Positions 30,480 to 44,800 of a stretch of DNA of 64,000 bases are shown in pieces. A model generated the notes under the pieces. That model did not search any database. It was not told the DNA's origin and saw nothing but the letters and a program-made list of their open reading frames with translations. Made by a program: the position numbers and the translations under genes. This DNA comes from Mixophyes australis (taxonomy: Eukaryota > Chordata > Amphibia > Anura > Limnodynastidae), in contig JAVHZZ010000016.1 in the NCBI GenBank assembly GCA_036250195.1, positions 744,001 to 808,000 of the forward strand, read 5' to 3'. The number at the start of each line of letters is the position of its first letter. The stretch's first letter is position 1.

Positions 30480-31430
30480 AATTGAATAATGAATCATGAA
30501 TCATGAATCATGAATCATGAATCATGAATTGAATCATGAATCGAATCATGAATCATGAATTGAATCATGAATCATAATTCGAATCATGAATCTCGAATCA
30601 TGAATTGAATCATGAATCATGAATTGAATCATGAATTGAATCATGAATCATCAATCATGAATTAAATCATGAATCATGAATCATGAAATGAATCATCAAT
30701 CATCAATCATGAATTAAATCATGAATCATGAATCATGAAATGAATCATGAATTGAATCATGAATCATGAAATGAATCATGAATTGAATCATGAATTGAAT
30801 CATGAATCATGAATAATGAATTGAATCATGAATCATGAAATGAATCATGAATTGAATCATGAATCATGAATTGAATCATGAATCATGAATTGAATCATGA
30901 ATCATGAAATGAATCATGAATCATGAATTGAATTATGAATCATGAATTGAATCATGAATCATGAAATGAATCATGAATCATGAATCATGAATTGAATCAT
31001 GAATCATGAATCATGATTCATGAATTGAATCATGAATCATGAATCAAATCATGAATCATAAATTGAATCATGAATCATGAATCATGAATCATGAATTAAA
31101 TCATGAATTGAATCATGAATCATGAATCATGAATCATGAATTAAATCATGAATCGAATCATGAATCATGAATCATGAATCGAATCATGAATCATGAATTG
31201 AATCATGAATCAAATCATGAATCATGAATCATGAATCGAATCATGAATTATGAATCATGAATCGAATCATGAATCATGAATCATGAATCATGAATTGAAT
31301 CATGAATCAAATCATGAATCATGAATTGAATCATGAATCATGAATCGAATCATGAATCATGAATCATGAATTGAATCATGAATCATAAATCATGAATTGA
31401 ATCATGAATCGAATCATGAATCATGAATTG
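30480..31430. repeat. Transition segment, copied from the super-unit interior
   Basis: After the end of super-unit copy 2 the sequence does not return to the unit start. It matches the interior of copy 2 at about 25.85-26.75 kb instead. Double CATCAATC (30694/26015, offset 4679) and GATACATG (31430/26719, offset 4711) are in the same order. This is where the left variant set ends: no CAAGAATCCTG marker follows. No foreign DNA lies at the transition, so the change came through exchange within the array. Confidence 0.7.
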
Positions 31431-34400
31431 ATACATGAATCATAATTAGAATCATGAATCTCGAATCATGAATTAAATCATGAATCATGAATTGAATCAT
31501 AAATCATGAATCATGAATTGAATCATGAATCATAAATCGAATCATGAATTATGAATTGAATCATGAATCATGAATATAATCATGAATCATGAATTGCATC
31601 ATGAATCATGAATTGAATCATGAATCATTAATCATGAATTAAATCATGAATCATGAATCATGAAATGAATCATGAATTGAATCATGAATCATGAAATGAA
31701 TCATGAATTGAATCATGAATTGAATCATGAATTGAATCATGAATTATGAATTGAATCATGAATCATGAATTGAATCATGAATCATGAAATGAATCATGAA
31801 TTGAATCATGAATTGAATCATGAATCATGAAATGAATCATGAATTGAATCATGAATCATGAATCATGAATTGAATCATGAATCATGAATAAAATCATGAA
31901 TCATAAATTGAATCATGAATCATGAATCGAATCATGAATCATGAATCATGAATTGAATCATGAATTGAATCATGAATCATGAATCATGAATCATGAATTA
32001 AATCATGAATCGAATCATGAATCATGAATGATGAATTGAATCATAAATTGAATCATAAATCATGAATCATGAATTGAATCATGAATCATAAATCGAATCA
32101 TGAATCATGAATTGAATCATTAATCATGAATTAAATCATGAATCATGAATCATGAATTAAATCATGAATCATGAATCATGAAATGAATCATGAATTGAAT
32201 CATGAATCATGAAATGAATCATGAATTGAATCATAAATTGAATCATGAATCATGAATCATGAATTGAATCATGAATTATGATTCATGAATCATGAATTGA
32301 ATCACGAATCATGAATCATGAATCGAATCATGAATTGAATCATGAATCATGAATTGAATCATGAATCATGAATCGAATCATGAATTGAATCATGAATCAT
32401 GAATTGAATAATGAATCATGAATCGAATCATGAATCTCGAATCATAAATTGAATCATGAATCATAAATCGAATCATGAATCATGAATTGAATCATAAATC
32501 ATGAATATAATCATGAATCATGAATTGCATCATGAATCATGAATTGAATCATTAATCATTAATCATGAATTAAATCATGAATCATGAATCATGAAATGAA
32601 TCATGAATTGAATCATGAATCATGAAATGAATCATGAATTGAATCATAAATTGAATCATGAATCATGAATCATGAATTGAATCATGAATTATGATTCATG
32701 AATCATGAATTGAATCACAAATCATGAATCATGAATCGAATCATGAATTGAATCATGAATCATGAATTGAATCATGAATCATGAATCGAATCATGAATCT
32801 CGAATCATAAATTGAATCATGAATCATAAATCGAATCATGAATCATGAATTAAATCATGAATCATGAATTGAATCATGAATCATGAATTGCATCATGGAT
32901 CATGAATTGAATCATGAATCATTAATCATGAATTAAATCATGAATCATAAATCATGAAATGAATCATGAATTGAATCATGAATCATAAAATGAATCATGA
33001 ATTGAATCATGAATTGAATCATGAATCATGAATCATGAATTGAATCATGAATCATGAAAAGAATCATGAATTGAATCATGAATCATGAATCAAATCATGA
33101 ATCATGAATTGAATCATGAATCATGAATCGAATCATGAATCATGAATCATGAATTGAATCATAAATCATGAATCATGAATTGAATCATGAATTGAATCAT
33201 AAATCATGAATCATGAATTGAATCATGAATCATGAATCAAATCATGAATCATGAATTGAATCATGAATCATGAATCGAATCATGAGTCATGAATCAAATT
33301 ATGAATCATGAATCGAATCATGAATCATGAATCATGAATCAAATTATGAATCATGAATTGAATCATGAATCATGAATCGAATCATGAATCATGAATCATG
33401 AATCAAATCATGAATCATGAATTGAATCATGAATCATGAATTGAATCATGAATCATGAATTGAATCATGAATCATGAATCGCATCACGAATCATGAATTG
33501 AATCATGAATCATTAATCATGAATTAAATCATGAATCATGAATCATGAAATGAATTTCGAATTGAATCATGAATCATGAAATGAATCATGAATTGAATCA
33601 TGAATTGAATCATGAATCATAAAATGAATCACGAATTGAATCATGAATCATGAATCATGAATTGAATCATGAATCATGAAATGAATTTCGAATTGAATCA
33701 TGAATCATGAAATGAATCATGAATTGAATCATGAATTGAATCATGAATCATAAAATGAATCATGAATTGAATCATGAATCATGAATCATGAATTTAATCA
33801 TGATTCATGAAATGAATCATGATTTGAATCATGAATCATGAATCATGAATTGAAACATGAATCATGAAATGAATCATGATTTGAATCATGAATCATGAAT
33901 TGAATCATGAATCATGAATCATGATTCATGAATTGAATCATGAATCATGAATCAAATCATGAATCATGAATTGAATCATGAATCATGAATCGAATCATGA
34001 ATCATGAATCATGTATCATGAATTGAATCATGAATTGAATCATAAATCATGAATCATGAATTGAATCATGAATTGAATCATAAATCATGAATAATGAATT
34101 GAATCATGAATCATGAATCGAATCATGAATCATGAATTGAATCATGAATCATGAATCATGAATCATGAATCAAATCATGAATCATGAATTGAATCATGAA
34201 TCATGAATCAAATCATGAATCATGAATTGAATCATGAATCATGAATCGAATCATGAATCATGAATCATGAATTGAATCATGAGCTGAATCATAAATCAAG
34301 AATCATGAATTGAATCATGAATCATGAATCAAATCATGAATCATGAATTGAATCATGAATCATGAATCATGAATCATGAATCGAATCATGAATCATGAAT

Positions 34401-36282
34401 TGAATAATGAATCATGAATTATGAATCATGAATCATGAATTGAATCATAAATTGAATCATAAATCATGAATTTAATCATGAATCATGAATCGAATCATGA
34501 ATCATGAATTGAATCATAAATCATGAATCATGAATCATGAATTGAATCATGAATCATGAATTAAATCATGAATCATGAACTGAATCATGAATCATGAATC
34601 ATGAATCATGAATTGAATGATGAATTATGAATCATGAATCATGAATCGAATCATGAATCATGAATCGAATCATGAATCATGAATCGAAACATGAATCATG
34701 AATTGAATCATGAATCATGAATCATGAAATGAATCAAGAATCAGGAATCAAATCATGAATCATGAATCATGAATAATGAATCGAATCATGAATCATGAAT
34801 TGAATCATGAATTATGAATCGAAACACGAATCATGAAATGAATCATGAAACGAATCATAAATCATTAATCATGAATCGAATCATGAATTAAATCATGAAT
34901 CATGAATTGAATCATAAATCATGAATTGAATCATGAATCATGAACTGAATCATGAATCATGAATCATGAATCATGAATTGAATCATGAATTATGAATCAT
35001 GAATCATGAATCGAATCATGAATCATGAATCGAAACATGAATCATGAATTGAATCATGCATCATGAATCATGAAATGAATCAAGAATCATGAATCGAATC
35101 ATGAATCATGAATCATGAATAATGAATCGAATCATAAATCATGAATTGAATCATGAATTATGAATCGAAACACGAATCATGAAATGAATCATGAAACGAA
35201 TCATAAATCATTAATCATGAATCGCATCATGAATCATGAATTAAATCATGAATTGTGAATTGATTCATAAATCATGAATTGAATCATGAATCATGATTTG
35301 AATCATGATTTGAATCATGATTTGAATCATGAATCATGAATCGAATCATGAATCATGAATTGAATCATCAATCATGAATCATGAATTAAATCATGAATCG
35401 AATCATGTATCATGAATTGAATCATGAATCTTGAATCGAATCATGAATCTCGAATCATGAATTGAATCATGAATCATGAATTGAATCATGAATTGAATCA
35501 TAAATCATGAATCATGAATTGAATCATGAATCATAAATCGAATCATGAATCATGAATTGAATCATGAATCATGAATCATGAATCGAATCATGAATCATGA
35601 ATCATGAATCGAATCATGAATCATGAATCATAAATCGAATCATGAATCATGAATTGAATCATGAATCATGAATCAAATCATGAATCATGAATCAAATCAT
35701 GAATCATGAATTTAATCATGAATCATGAATCATGAATTGAATCATGAATCATGAATCGAATCATGAATTATGAATTGAATCATAATTTGAATCATGAATC
35801 ATGAAACATGAATCATGAATTAAATCATGAATCGAATCATGAATCATGAATCATGAATCAAGAATTGAATCATGATTTGAATCATAAAACATGAATCATG
35901 AATTAAATCATGAATCATAATTAGAATCATGAATCATGAATTGAATCATGAATCATGAATATAATCATGAATCATGAATTGCATCATGAATCATGAATTG
36001 AATCATGAATCATTAATCATGAATTAAATCATGAATCATGAAATGAATCATGAATTGAATCATGAATCATGAAATGAATCATGAATTGAATCATAAATTG
36101 AATCATGAATCATGAATAATGAATTGAATCATAAATCATGAAATGAATCATGAATTGAATCATGAATCATGAATTGAATCATGAATCATGAATTGAATCA
36201 TGAATCATGAAATGAATCATGAATTGAATCATGAATCATGAATCATGAATTGAATCATAAATCGAATCATGAATCATGAATT
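31430..36282. repeat. ~4.4-4.9-kb higher-order unit, copy 1 (right domain)
   Basis: This pairs with 36283-40405. Anchors are GATACATG 31430/36283 (4853), TTATGATTCATG 32693/37140 (4447), CATGGATC 32894/37348 (4454), GAATTTCGA 33552/38085 (4533), a second GAATTTCG 33683/38218 (4535), GAAACACG 34821/39263 (4442) and 35167/39678 (4511). The drop from 4853 to 4447 is explained by a local ~413-bp duplication in this copy. GAATTTCG words, doubled GATTT pentamers and GAAACACG landmarks are typical of the right domain. Confidence 0.8.
32110..32850. repeat. ~413-bp direct duplication inside the 4.4-4.9-kb unit
   Basis: The word TTATGATTCATGAATCATG occurs at 32280 and again at 32693 (413 bp apart). 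On both sides it is flanked by the same CATAAATT words and by CACGAATC/CACAAATC. The other copy of the large unit has only one (37140). The two members differ by whole words and a few bases. Edges are approximate. Confidence 0.7.
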
Positions 36283-39200
36283 GATACATGAATCATAATT
36301 AGAATCATGAATCTCGAATCATGAATTAAATCATGAATCATGAATTGAATCATGAATTGAATCATAAATCATGAATCATGAATTGAATCATGAATCATAA
36401 ATCGAATCATGAATCATGAATTGAATCATGAATCATGAATATAATCATGAATCATGAATTGCATCATGAATCATGAATTGAATCATGAATCATTAATCAT
36501 GAATTAAATCATGAATCATGAATCATGAAATGAATCATGAATTGAATCATGAATCATGAAATGAATCATGAATTGAATCATGAATTGAATCATGAATTGA
36601 ATCAGGAATTATGAATTGAATCATGAATCATGAATTGAATCATGAATCATGAAATGAATCATGAATTGAATCATGAATCATGAATCATGAATTGAATCAT
36701 GAATCATGAATCAAATCATGAATCATAAATTGAATCATGAATCATGAATCGAATCATGAATCATGAATCATGAATTGAATCATGAATTGAATCATGAATC
36801 ATGAATCATGAATCATGAATTAAATCATGAATCAAATCATTATTCATGAATAATGAATTGAATCATGAATTGAATCATAAATCATGAATCATGAATTGAA
36901 TCATGAATCATAAATCGAATCATGAATCATGAATTGAATCATAAATCATGAATATAATCATGAATCATGAATTGCATCATGAATCATGAATTGAATCATG
37001 AATCATTAATCATGAATTAAATCATGAATCATGAATCATGAAATGAATCATGAATTGAATCATGAATCATAAAATGAATCATGAATTGAATCATAAATTA
37101 AATCATGAATCATGAATCATGAATTGAATCATGAATTATGATTCATGAATCATGAATTGAATCACGAATCATGAATCATGAATCATGAATCGAATCATGA
37201 ATTAATTCATGAATCATGAATTGAATCATGAATCATGAATCGAATCATGAATCTCGAATCATAAATTGAATCATGAATCATAAATCGAATCATGAATCAT
37301 GAATTGAATCATGAATCATGAATTGAATCATGAATCATGAATTGCATCATGGATCATGAATTGAATCATGAATCATTAATCATGAATTAAATCATGAATC
37401 ATGAATCATGAAATGAATCATGAATTGAATCATGAATCATAAAATGAATCATGAATTGAATCATGAATTGAATCATGAAATGAATCATGAATTGAATCAT
37501 GAATCATAAAATGAATCATGAATTGAATCATGAATTGAATCATGAATTGAATCATGAATCATGAATCATGAATTGAATCATGAATCAAATCATGAATCAT
37601 GAATTGAATCATGAATCATGAATCAAATCATGAATCATGAATTGAATCATGAATCATGAATCGAATCATGAATCATGAATCATGAATTGAATCATGAATT
37701 GAATCATAAATCATGAATCATGAATTAAATCATAAATCATGAATCATGAATTGAATCATGAATCAAATCATGAATTATGAATTGAATCATGAATCATGAA
37801 TCGAATCATGAATCATGAATCATGAATCAAATTATGAATCATGAATCGAATCATGAATCATGAATCATGAATCAAATTATGAATCATGAATTGAATCATG
37901 AATCATGAATCGAATCATGAATGATGAATCATGAATCAAATCATGAATCATGAATTGAATCATGTATCATGAATTGAATCATAAATCATGAATTGAATCA
38001 TGAATCATGAATTGCATCACGAATCATGAATTGAATCATGAATCATTAATCATGAATTAAATCATGAATCATGAATCATGAAATGAATTTCGATTTTGAA
38101 TCATGAATCATGAAATGAATCATGAATTGAATCATGAATTGAATCATGAATCATGAAATGAATCACGAATTGAATCATGAATCATGAATCATGAATTGAA
38201 TCATGAATCATGAAATGAATTTCGAATTGAATCATGAATCATGAAATGAATCATGAATTGAATCATGAATTGAATCATAAATCATAAAATGAATCATGAA
38301 TTGAATCATGAATCATGAATCATGAATTGAATCATGATTCATGAAATGAATCATGATTTGAATCATGAATCATGAATCATGAATTGAATCATGAATCATG
38401 AAATGAATCATGATTTGAATCATGAATCATGAATTGAATCATGAATCATGAATCATGATTCATGAATTGAATCATGAATCATGAATCAAATCATGAATCA
38501 TGAATTGAATCATGAATCATGAATCGAATCATGAATCAGGAATCATGTATCATGATTTGAATCATTAATTGAATCATAAATCATGAATCATGAATTGAAT
38601 CATGAATTGAATCATAAATCATGAATAATGAATTCAATCATGAATCATGAATCGAATCATGAATCATGAATTGAATCATGAATCATGAATCATGAATCAA
38701 ATCATGAATCATGAATTGAATCATGAATCATGAATCAAATCATGAATCATGAATTGAATCATGAATCGAATCATGAATCATGAATTGAATTATGAGTTGA
38801 ATCATAAATCATGAATCATGAATTGAATCATGAATCATGAATCGAATCATGAATCATGAATTGAATCATGAATCATGAATCATGAATCATGAATCGAATC
38901 ATGAATCATGAATCATGAATTATGAATCATGAATCATGAATTGAATCATAAATTGAATCATAAATCATGAATTTAATCATGAATTGAATCATGAATCATG
39001 AATTAAATCATGAATCATGAACTGAATCATGAATCATGAATCATGAATCATGAATTGAATCATGAATTATGAATCATGAATCATGAATCGAATCATGAAT
39101 CATGAATCGAATCATGAATCATGAATCGAAACATGAATCATGAATTGAATCATGAATCATGAATCATGAAATGAATCAAGAATCAGGAATCAAATCATGA

Positions 39201-40405
39201 ATCATGAATCATGAATAATGAATCGAATCATGAATCATGAATTGAATCATGAATTATGAATCGAAACACGAATCATGAAATGAATCATGAAACGAATCAT
39301 AAATCATTAATCATGAATCGAATCATGAATCATGAATTAAATCATGAATCATGAATTGAATCATAAATCATGAATTGAATCATGAATCATGATTTGAATC
39401 ATGATTTAAATCATGAATCATGAATCGAATCATGAATCATGAATTGAATCATGAATCATGAACTGAATCATGAATCATGAATCATGAATCATGAATTGAA
39501 TCATGAATTATGAATCATGAATCATGAATCGAATCATGAATCATGAATCGAAACATGAATCATGAATTGAATCATGAATCATGAATCATGAAATGAATCA
39601 AGAATCATGAATCGAATCATGAATCATGAATAATGAATTGAATCATAAATCATGAATTGAATCATGAATTATGAATCGAAACACGAATCATGAAATGAAT
39701 CATGAAACGAATCATAAATCATTAATCATGAATCGCATCATGAATCATGAATTAAATCATGAATTGTGAATTGATTCATAAATCATGAATCATGAATTAA
39801 ATCATGAATCGAATCATGTATCATGAATTGAATCATGAATCATGATTTGAATCATGATTTGAATCATGAATCATGAATCATGAATCATGAATCGAATCAT
39901 GAATCATGAATTGAATCATCAATCATGAATCATGAATTAAATCATGAATCGAATCATGTATCATGAATTGAATCATGAATCATGAATCGAATCATGAATC
40001 TCGAATCATGAATTGAATCATGAATCATGAATTCAATCATGAATTGAATCATAAATCATGAATCATGAATTGAATCATGAATCATAAATCGAATCATGAA
40101 TCATGAATTGAATCATGAATCATGAATCATGAATCGAATCATGAATCATGAATCATGAATCGAATCATGAATCATGAATCATAAATCGAATCATGAATCA
40201 TGAATTGAATCATGAATCATGAATCATGAATCAAATCATGAATCATGAATCATGAATCAAATCATGAATCATGAATTTAATCATGAATCATGAATCATGA
40301 ATTGAATCATGAATCATGAATCGAATCATGAAACATGAATTGAATCATGAATCATGATTTGAATCATAATTCATGAATTGCATCATGAATCATGAATTGA
40401 ATCAT
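36283..40405. repeat. ~4.4-4.9-kb higher-order unit, copy 2 (right domain)
   Basis: Second copy of the unit at 31430-36282 (anchors there). It lacks the 413-bp local duplication. It gains about 70-110 bp near 39.4 and 39.8 kb through additional GATTT, GTATCATG and AATTAAATC words. GAATTGTG followed by GATTCATAAATC (near 35255 and 39766) is another shared private word. The GATACATG cluster at its start also links it to 26719 and 31430, giving three copies at roughly 4.7-4.9 kb. Confidence 0.8.
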
Positions 40406-40409
40406 GAAT

Positions 40410-41115
40410 CATTAATCATGAATTGAATCATGAAGCGAATCATAATTCATGAATCATGAATTGATTCATGAATCGAATCATGAATCTCGAATCATGAATT
40501 GAATCATGAATCATGAATTGAATCATGAATTGATCAATAAATCATGAATCATGAATTGAATCATGAATCATAAATCGAATCATGAATCATGAATCGAATC
40601 ATGAATCATGAATCATGAATCATGAATTGAATCATGAATTGAATCATGAATCATGAATCATGAATTGAATCATGAATCATGAATCGAAACATGGATCATA
40701 AATTGAATCATGAATCATGAATCATGAATCATGAATCGAATCATGAATCATGAATTGAATCATGAATCATGAATCATGAATCATGAATCGAATCATGAAT
40801 CATGAATCATTAATCATGAATCATGAATCGAATCATGAATCATGAATTGAATCATGAATCATGAATTGAATCATGAAACATGAATCATGAATTATGAATC
40901 ATGAATCATGAATTGAATCATGAATCATGAATCGAATCATGAATTATGAATCGAATCATGAATCATGAAATGAATCATGAATTGAATTATGAATCATGAA
41001 TTGAATCATGAATCATGAATTGAATCATGAATCATGAATCATGAATTGAATCATGAATCATGAATTGAATCATGAATCATGAATTGAATCATGAATCATG
41101 AATTGAATCATGAAT
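40410..41115. repeat. 706-bp direct repeat, copy 1
   Basis: This pairs with 41116-41820. Anchors are GAAGCGAATC 40432/41138 (706), TTGATCAATAAATC 40532/41238 (706) and GAAACATGGATC 40686/41395 (709). GAAGC pentamers and GATCAAT heptamers appear here for the first time and then mark all later HOR copies of the right domain. Confidence 0.8.
40529..40538. repeat. 10-bp palindrome ATTGATCAAT (HOR marker)
   Basis: The heptamer GATCAAT following a GAATT pentamer creates a perfect 10-bp dyad. I counted eight copies at 40529, 41235, 43255, 46804, 48631, 51412, 54408 and 56413, each in the same word context (GAATT, GATCAAT, AAATCAT). It is absent from the left 40 kb, so it arose once and spread by duplication. 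Confidence 0.8.
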
Positions 41116-41820
41116 CATTAATCATAAATTGAATCATGAAGCGAATCATAATTCATGAATCATGAATTGATTCATGAATCGAATCATGAATCTCGAATCA
41201 TGAATTGAATCATGAATCATGAATTGAATCATGAATTGATCAATAAATCATGAATCATGAATTGAATCATGAATCATAAATCGAATCATGAATCATGAAT
41301 CGAATCATGAATCATGAATCATGAATTGAATCATGAATTGAATCATGAATCATGAATCATGAATTGAATCATGAATCATGAATCGAAACATGGATCATAA
41401 ATTGAATCATGAATCATGAATCATGAATCATGAATCGAATCATGAATCATGAATTGAATCATGAATCATGAATCGAAACATGGATCATAAATTGAATCAT
41501 GAATCATGAATCATTAATCATGAATCATGAATCGAATCATGAATCATGAATTGAATCATGAATCATGAATTGAATCATGAAACATGAATCATGAATTATG
41601 AATCATGAATCATGAATTGAATCATGAATCATGAATCATGAATCGAATCATGAATCATGAAATGAATCATGAATGGAATTATGAATCATGAATTGAATCA
41701 TGAATCATGAATTGAATCATGAATCATGAATCATGAATTGAATCATGAATCATGAATTGAATCATGAATCATGAATTGAATCATGAATTGAATCATGAAT
41801 CATGAATCGAATCATGAATC
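41116..41820. repeat. 706-bp direct repeat, copy 2
   Basis: Second copy of 40410-41115. It carries an additional ~80-bp internal duplication beginning at the GAAACATGGATC word (41395 and 41475). This copy, not copy 1, is the one that returns 13.15-13.18 kb downstream (GAAGC 41138/54287; GATCAAT 41238/54411; GAAACATGG 41395/54572). Confidence 0.75.
41395..41554. repeat. 80-bp tandem duplication
   Basis: Two adjacent copies start at 41395 and 41475, each beginning GAAACATGGATCATAAATTG. The second copy has CATTAATC where the first has CATGAATC. The duplication is by whole words: 80 bp is a sum of 5s and 7s. The flanking repeat (40686) has a single copy. Confidence 0.75.
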
Positions 41821-44800
41821 ATGAATTGAATCATGAATCATGAATCATGAATCGAATCATGAATTATGAATCATAATTCGAATCATGAATCATGAATCAT
41901 AAATCGAATAATGAATTATGAATCATGAATCATGAATCGAATCATGAATCATGAATCATGAATTGAATCATGAATCATGAATTGAATCATGAATCGAATC
42001 ATGAATCATGAATCATGAATTGAATCATGAATCATAAATCGAATCATGAATCATGAATTGAATCATGAATCATGAAAATAATCATGAATCATGAATATAA
42101 TCATGAATCATGAATATAATCATGAATCATGAATTGCATCATGAATCATGAATTGAATCATGAATCATTAATCATGAATTAAATCATGAATCATGAATCA
42201 TGAAATGAATCATGAATTGAATCATGAATCATGAAATGAATCATGAATTGAATCATGAATCATGAAATGAATCATGAATTGAATCATGAATTGAATCATG
42301 AATCATGAATAATGAATTAAATTATGAATCATGAAATGAATCATGAATTGAATCATGAATCATGAATTATGAATCATGAATCATGAATTGAATCATAAAT
42401 TGAATCATAAATCATGAATTGAATCATGAATCATGAATCGAATCATAAATCATGAATTGAATCATAAATAATGAATCATGAATCATGAATTGAATCATAA
42501 ATCATGAATTGAATCATGAATCATGAACTGAATCATTAATCATGAATCATGAATTGAATCATGAATTATGAATCATGAATCATGAATCGAATCAAGAATC
42601 ATGAATCGAAACATGAATCATGAACCATGAATAATGAATCGAATCATAAATCATGAATTAAATCATGAATTATGAATCGAAACACGAATCATGAAATGAA
42701 TTATGAAACGAATCATAAATCTTTAATCATGAATCCAATCATGAATCATAAATTAAATTATGAATCATGAATTGAATCATAAATCATGAATTGAATCATG
42801 AATCATGATTTGAATCATGATTTGAATCATGAATCATGAATCGAATCATGAATCATGAAATGAATCATCAATCATGAATCATGAATTTAATCATCAATCA
42901 TGAATCATGAATTGAATCATGAATCATAAATCGAATCATGAATCATGAATTGAATCATGAATCATGAATCATGAATCGAATCATGAATCATGAATCATGA
43001 ATCGAATCATGAATCATGAATTGAATCATGAATCATGAATCATGAATTGAATCATGAATCATGAATCGAATCATGAAACATGAATTGAATCATGAATCAT
43101 GATTTGTATCATATTTCATGAATTGCATCATGAATCATGAATTGAATCATGAATCATTAATCATGAATTGAATCATGAAGCGAATCATAATTCATGAATC
43201 ATGAATTGAATCATGAATCATGAATTGAATCATGAATCATGAATTGAATCATGAATTGATCAATAAATCATGAATCATGAATTGAATCATGAATCATAAA
43301 TCGAATCATGAATCATGAATCGAATCATGAATCATGAATCATGAATCATGAATCATGAACTGAATCATGAATTGAATCATGAATCATGAATCATGAATTG
43401 AATCATGAATCATGAATCGAAACATGAATCATAAATTGAATCATGAATCATGAATCATGAATCGAATCATGAATCATGAATTGAATCATGAATCATGAAT
43501 CATGAATCGAATCATGAATCATGAATCATGAATCATGAATCATGAATCGAATCATGAATCATGAATTGAATCATGAATCATGAATTCAATCATGAAACAA
43601 TAATCATGAATTGAATTATGAATTATGAATCATGAATCATGAATCGAATCATGAATCATGAATCGAATCATGAATCATGAATCGAATCATGAATCATGAA
43701 ATGAATCATGAATTCAATCATGAATCATGAATTGAATCATGAATCATGAATTGAATCATGAATCATGAATTGAATCATGAATCATGAATCATGAATTGAA
43801 TCATGAATCATGAATCGAATCATGAATCTCGAATCATGAATTGAATCATAAATCATGAATTGAATCATGAATTGAATCATGAATTGAATCATGAATCATG
43901 AATCGAATCATGAATCATGAATCGAATCATGAATTATGAATCATGAATCGAATCATGAATCATGAATTGAATCATGAATCATGAATTAAATCATGAATCA
44001 TGAATCATAAATCGAATAATGAATTATGAATCATGAATCATGAATCGAATCATGAATCATGAATCATGAATTGAATCATGAATCATGAATCATGAATTGA
44101 ATCATGAATCGAATCATGAATCATGAATCATGAATTGAATCATGAATCATAATTCGAATCAGGAAGCTCGAATCATGAATTGAATCATGAATCATGAATT
44201 GAATCATGAATTGAATCATAAATCATGAATCATGAATTGAATCATGAATCAAAAATCGAATCATGAATCATGAATTGCATCATGAATCATGAATTGAATC
44301 ATGAATCATTAATCATTAATTAAATCATGAATCATAATTCATGAAATGAATCATAATTCATGAAATGAATCATCAATTGAATCATGAATCATGAATTGAA
44401 TCATGAATCATGAAATGAATCATGAATTGAATCATGAATCATGAATTGAATCATGAATCATGAAATGAATTATGAATTGAATCATGAATCATGAATAATG
44501 AATTGAATCATGAATCATGAAATGAATCATGAATTGAATCATGAATCATGAATTATGAATCATGAATCATGAATTGAATCATGAATCATGAATCGAATCA
44601 TGAATCATGAATTGAATCATAAATCATGAATCATGAATCATGAATTGAATCATGAATCATGAATTGAATCATTAATCATGAACTGAATCATTAATCATGA
44701 ATCATGAATCATGAATTGAATCATGAATTATGAATCATGAATCATGAATCGAATCATGAATCATGATTCGAAACATGAATCATAAATTGAATCATGAATC

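Larger units (their letters stand above)
18735..30480. repeat. ~11.75-kb super-unit, full copy 2
   Basis: Second full copy of the unit at 5290-16790, with conserved marker order and offsets of 13.37-13.68 kb (list given there). It is slightly longer than copy 1 because of local unit gains: six 19-bp words at 22290-22403, and a 43-bp duplication at 22864-22949. The mutated GAAAC landmark at 28785 (TAAACAAG) and AATAGAATC in place of AATATAATC near 29,592 are private to this copy. The last CAAGAATCCTG marker of the window lies in it, near 30,210. Confidence 0.85.

Noticed and set aside
33552..33690. GAATTTCG words as a separate element
   Set aside because: They parse as a heptamer GAATTTC followed by GAATT, a variant of GAATCTC, and fit the 5/7 phase; they are HOR markers, not an insertion.
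44160..44172. GGAAGCTCG as foreign sequence
   Set aside because: It is the most GC-rich spot I noticed, but it parses as GAATCAG then GAAGCTC, two mutated heptamers, and recurs at 49439, 52487 and 57332 in the same context.
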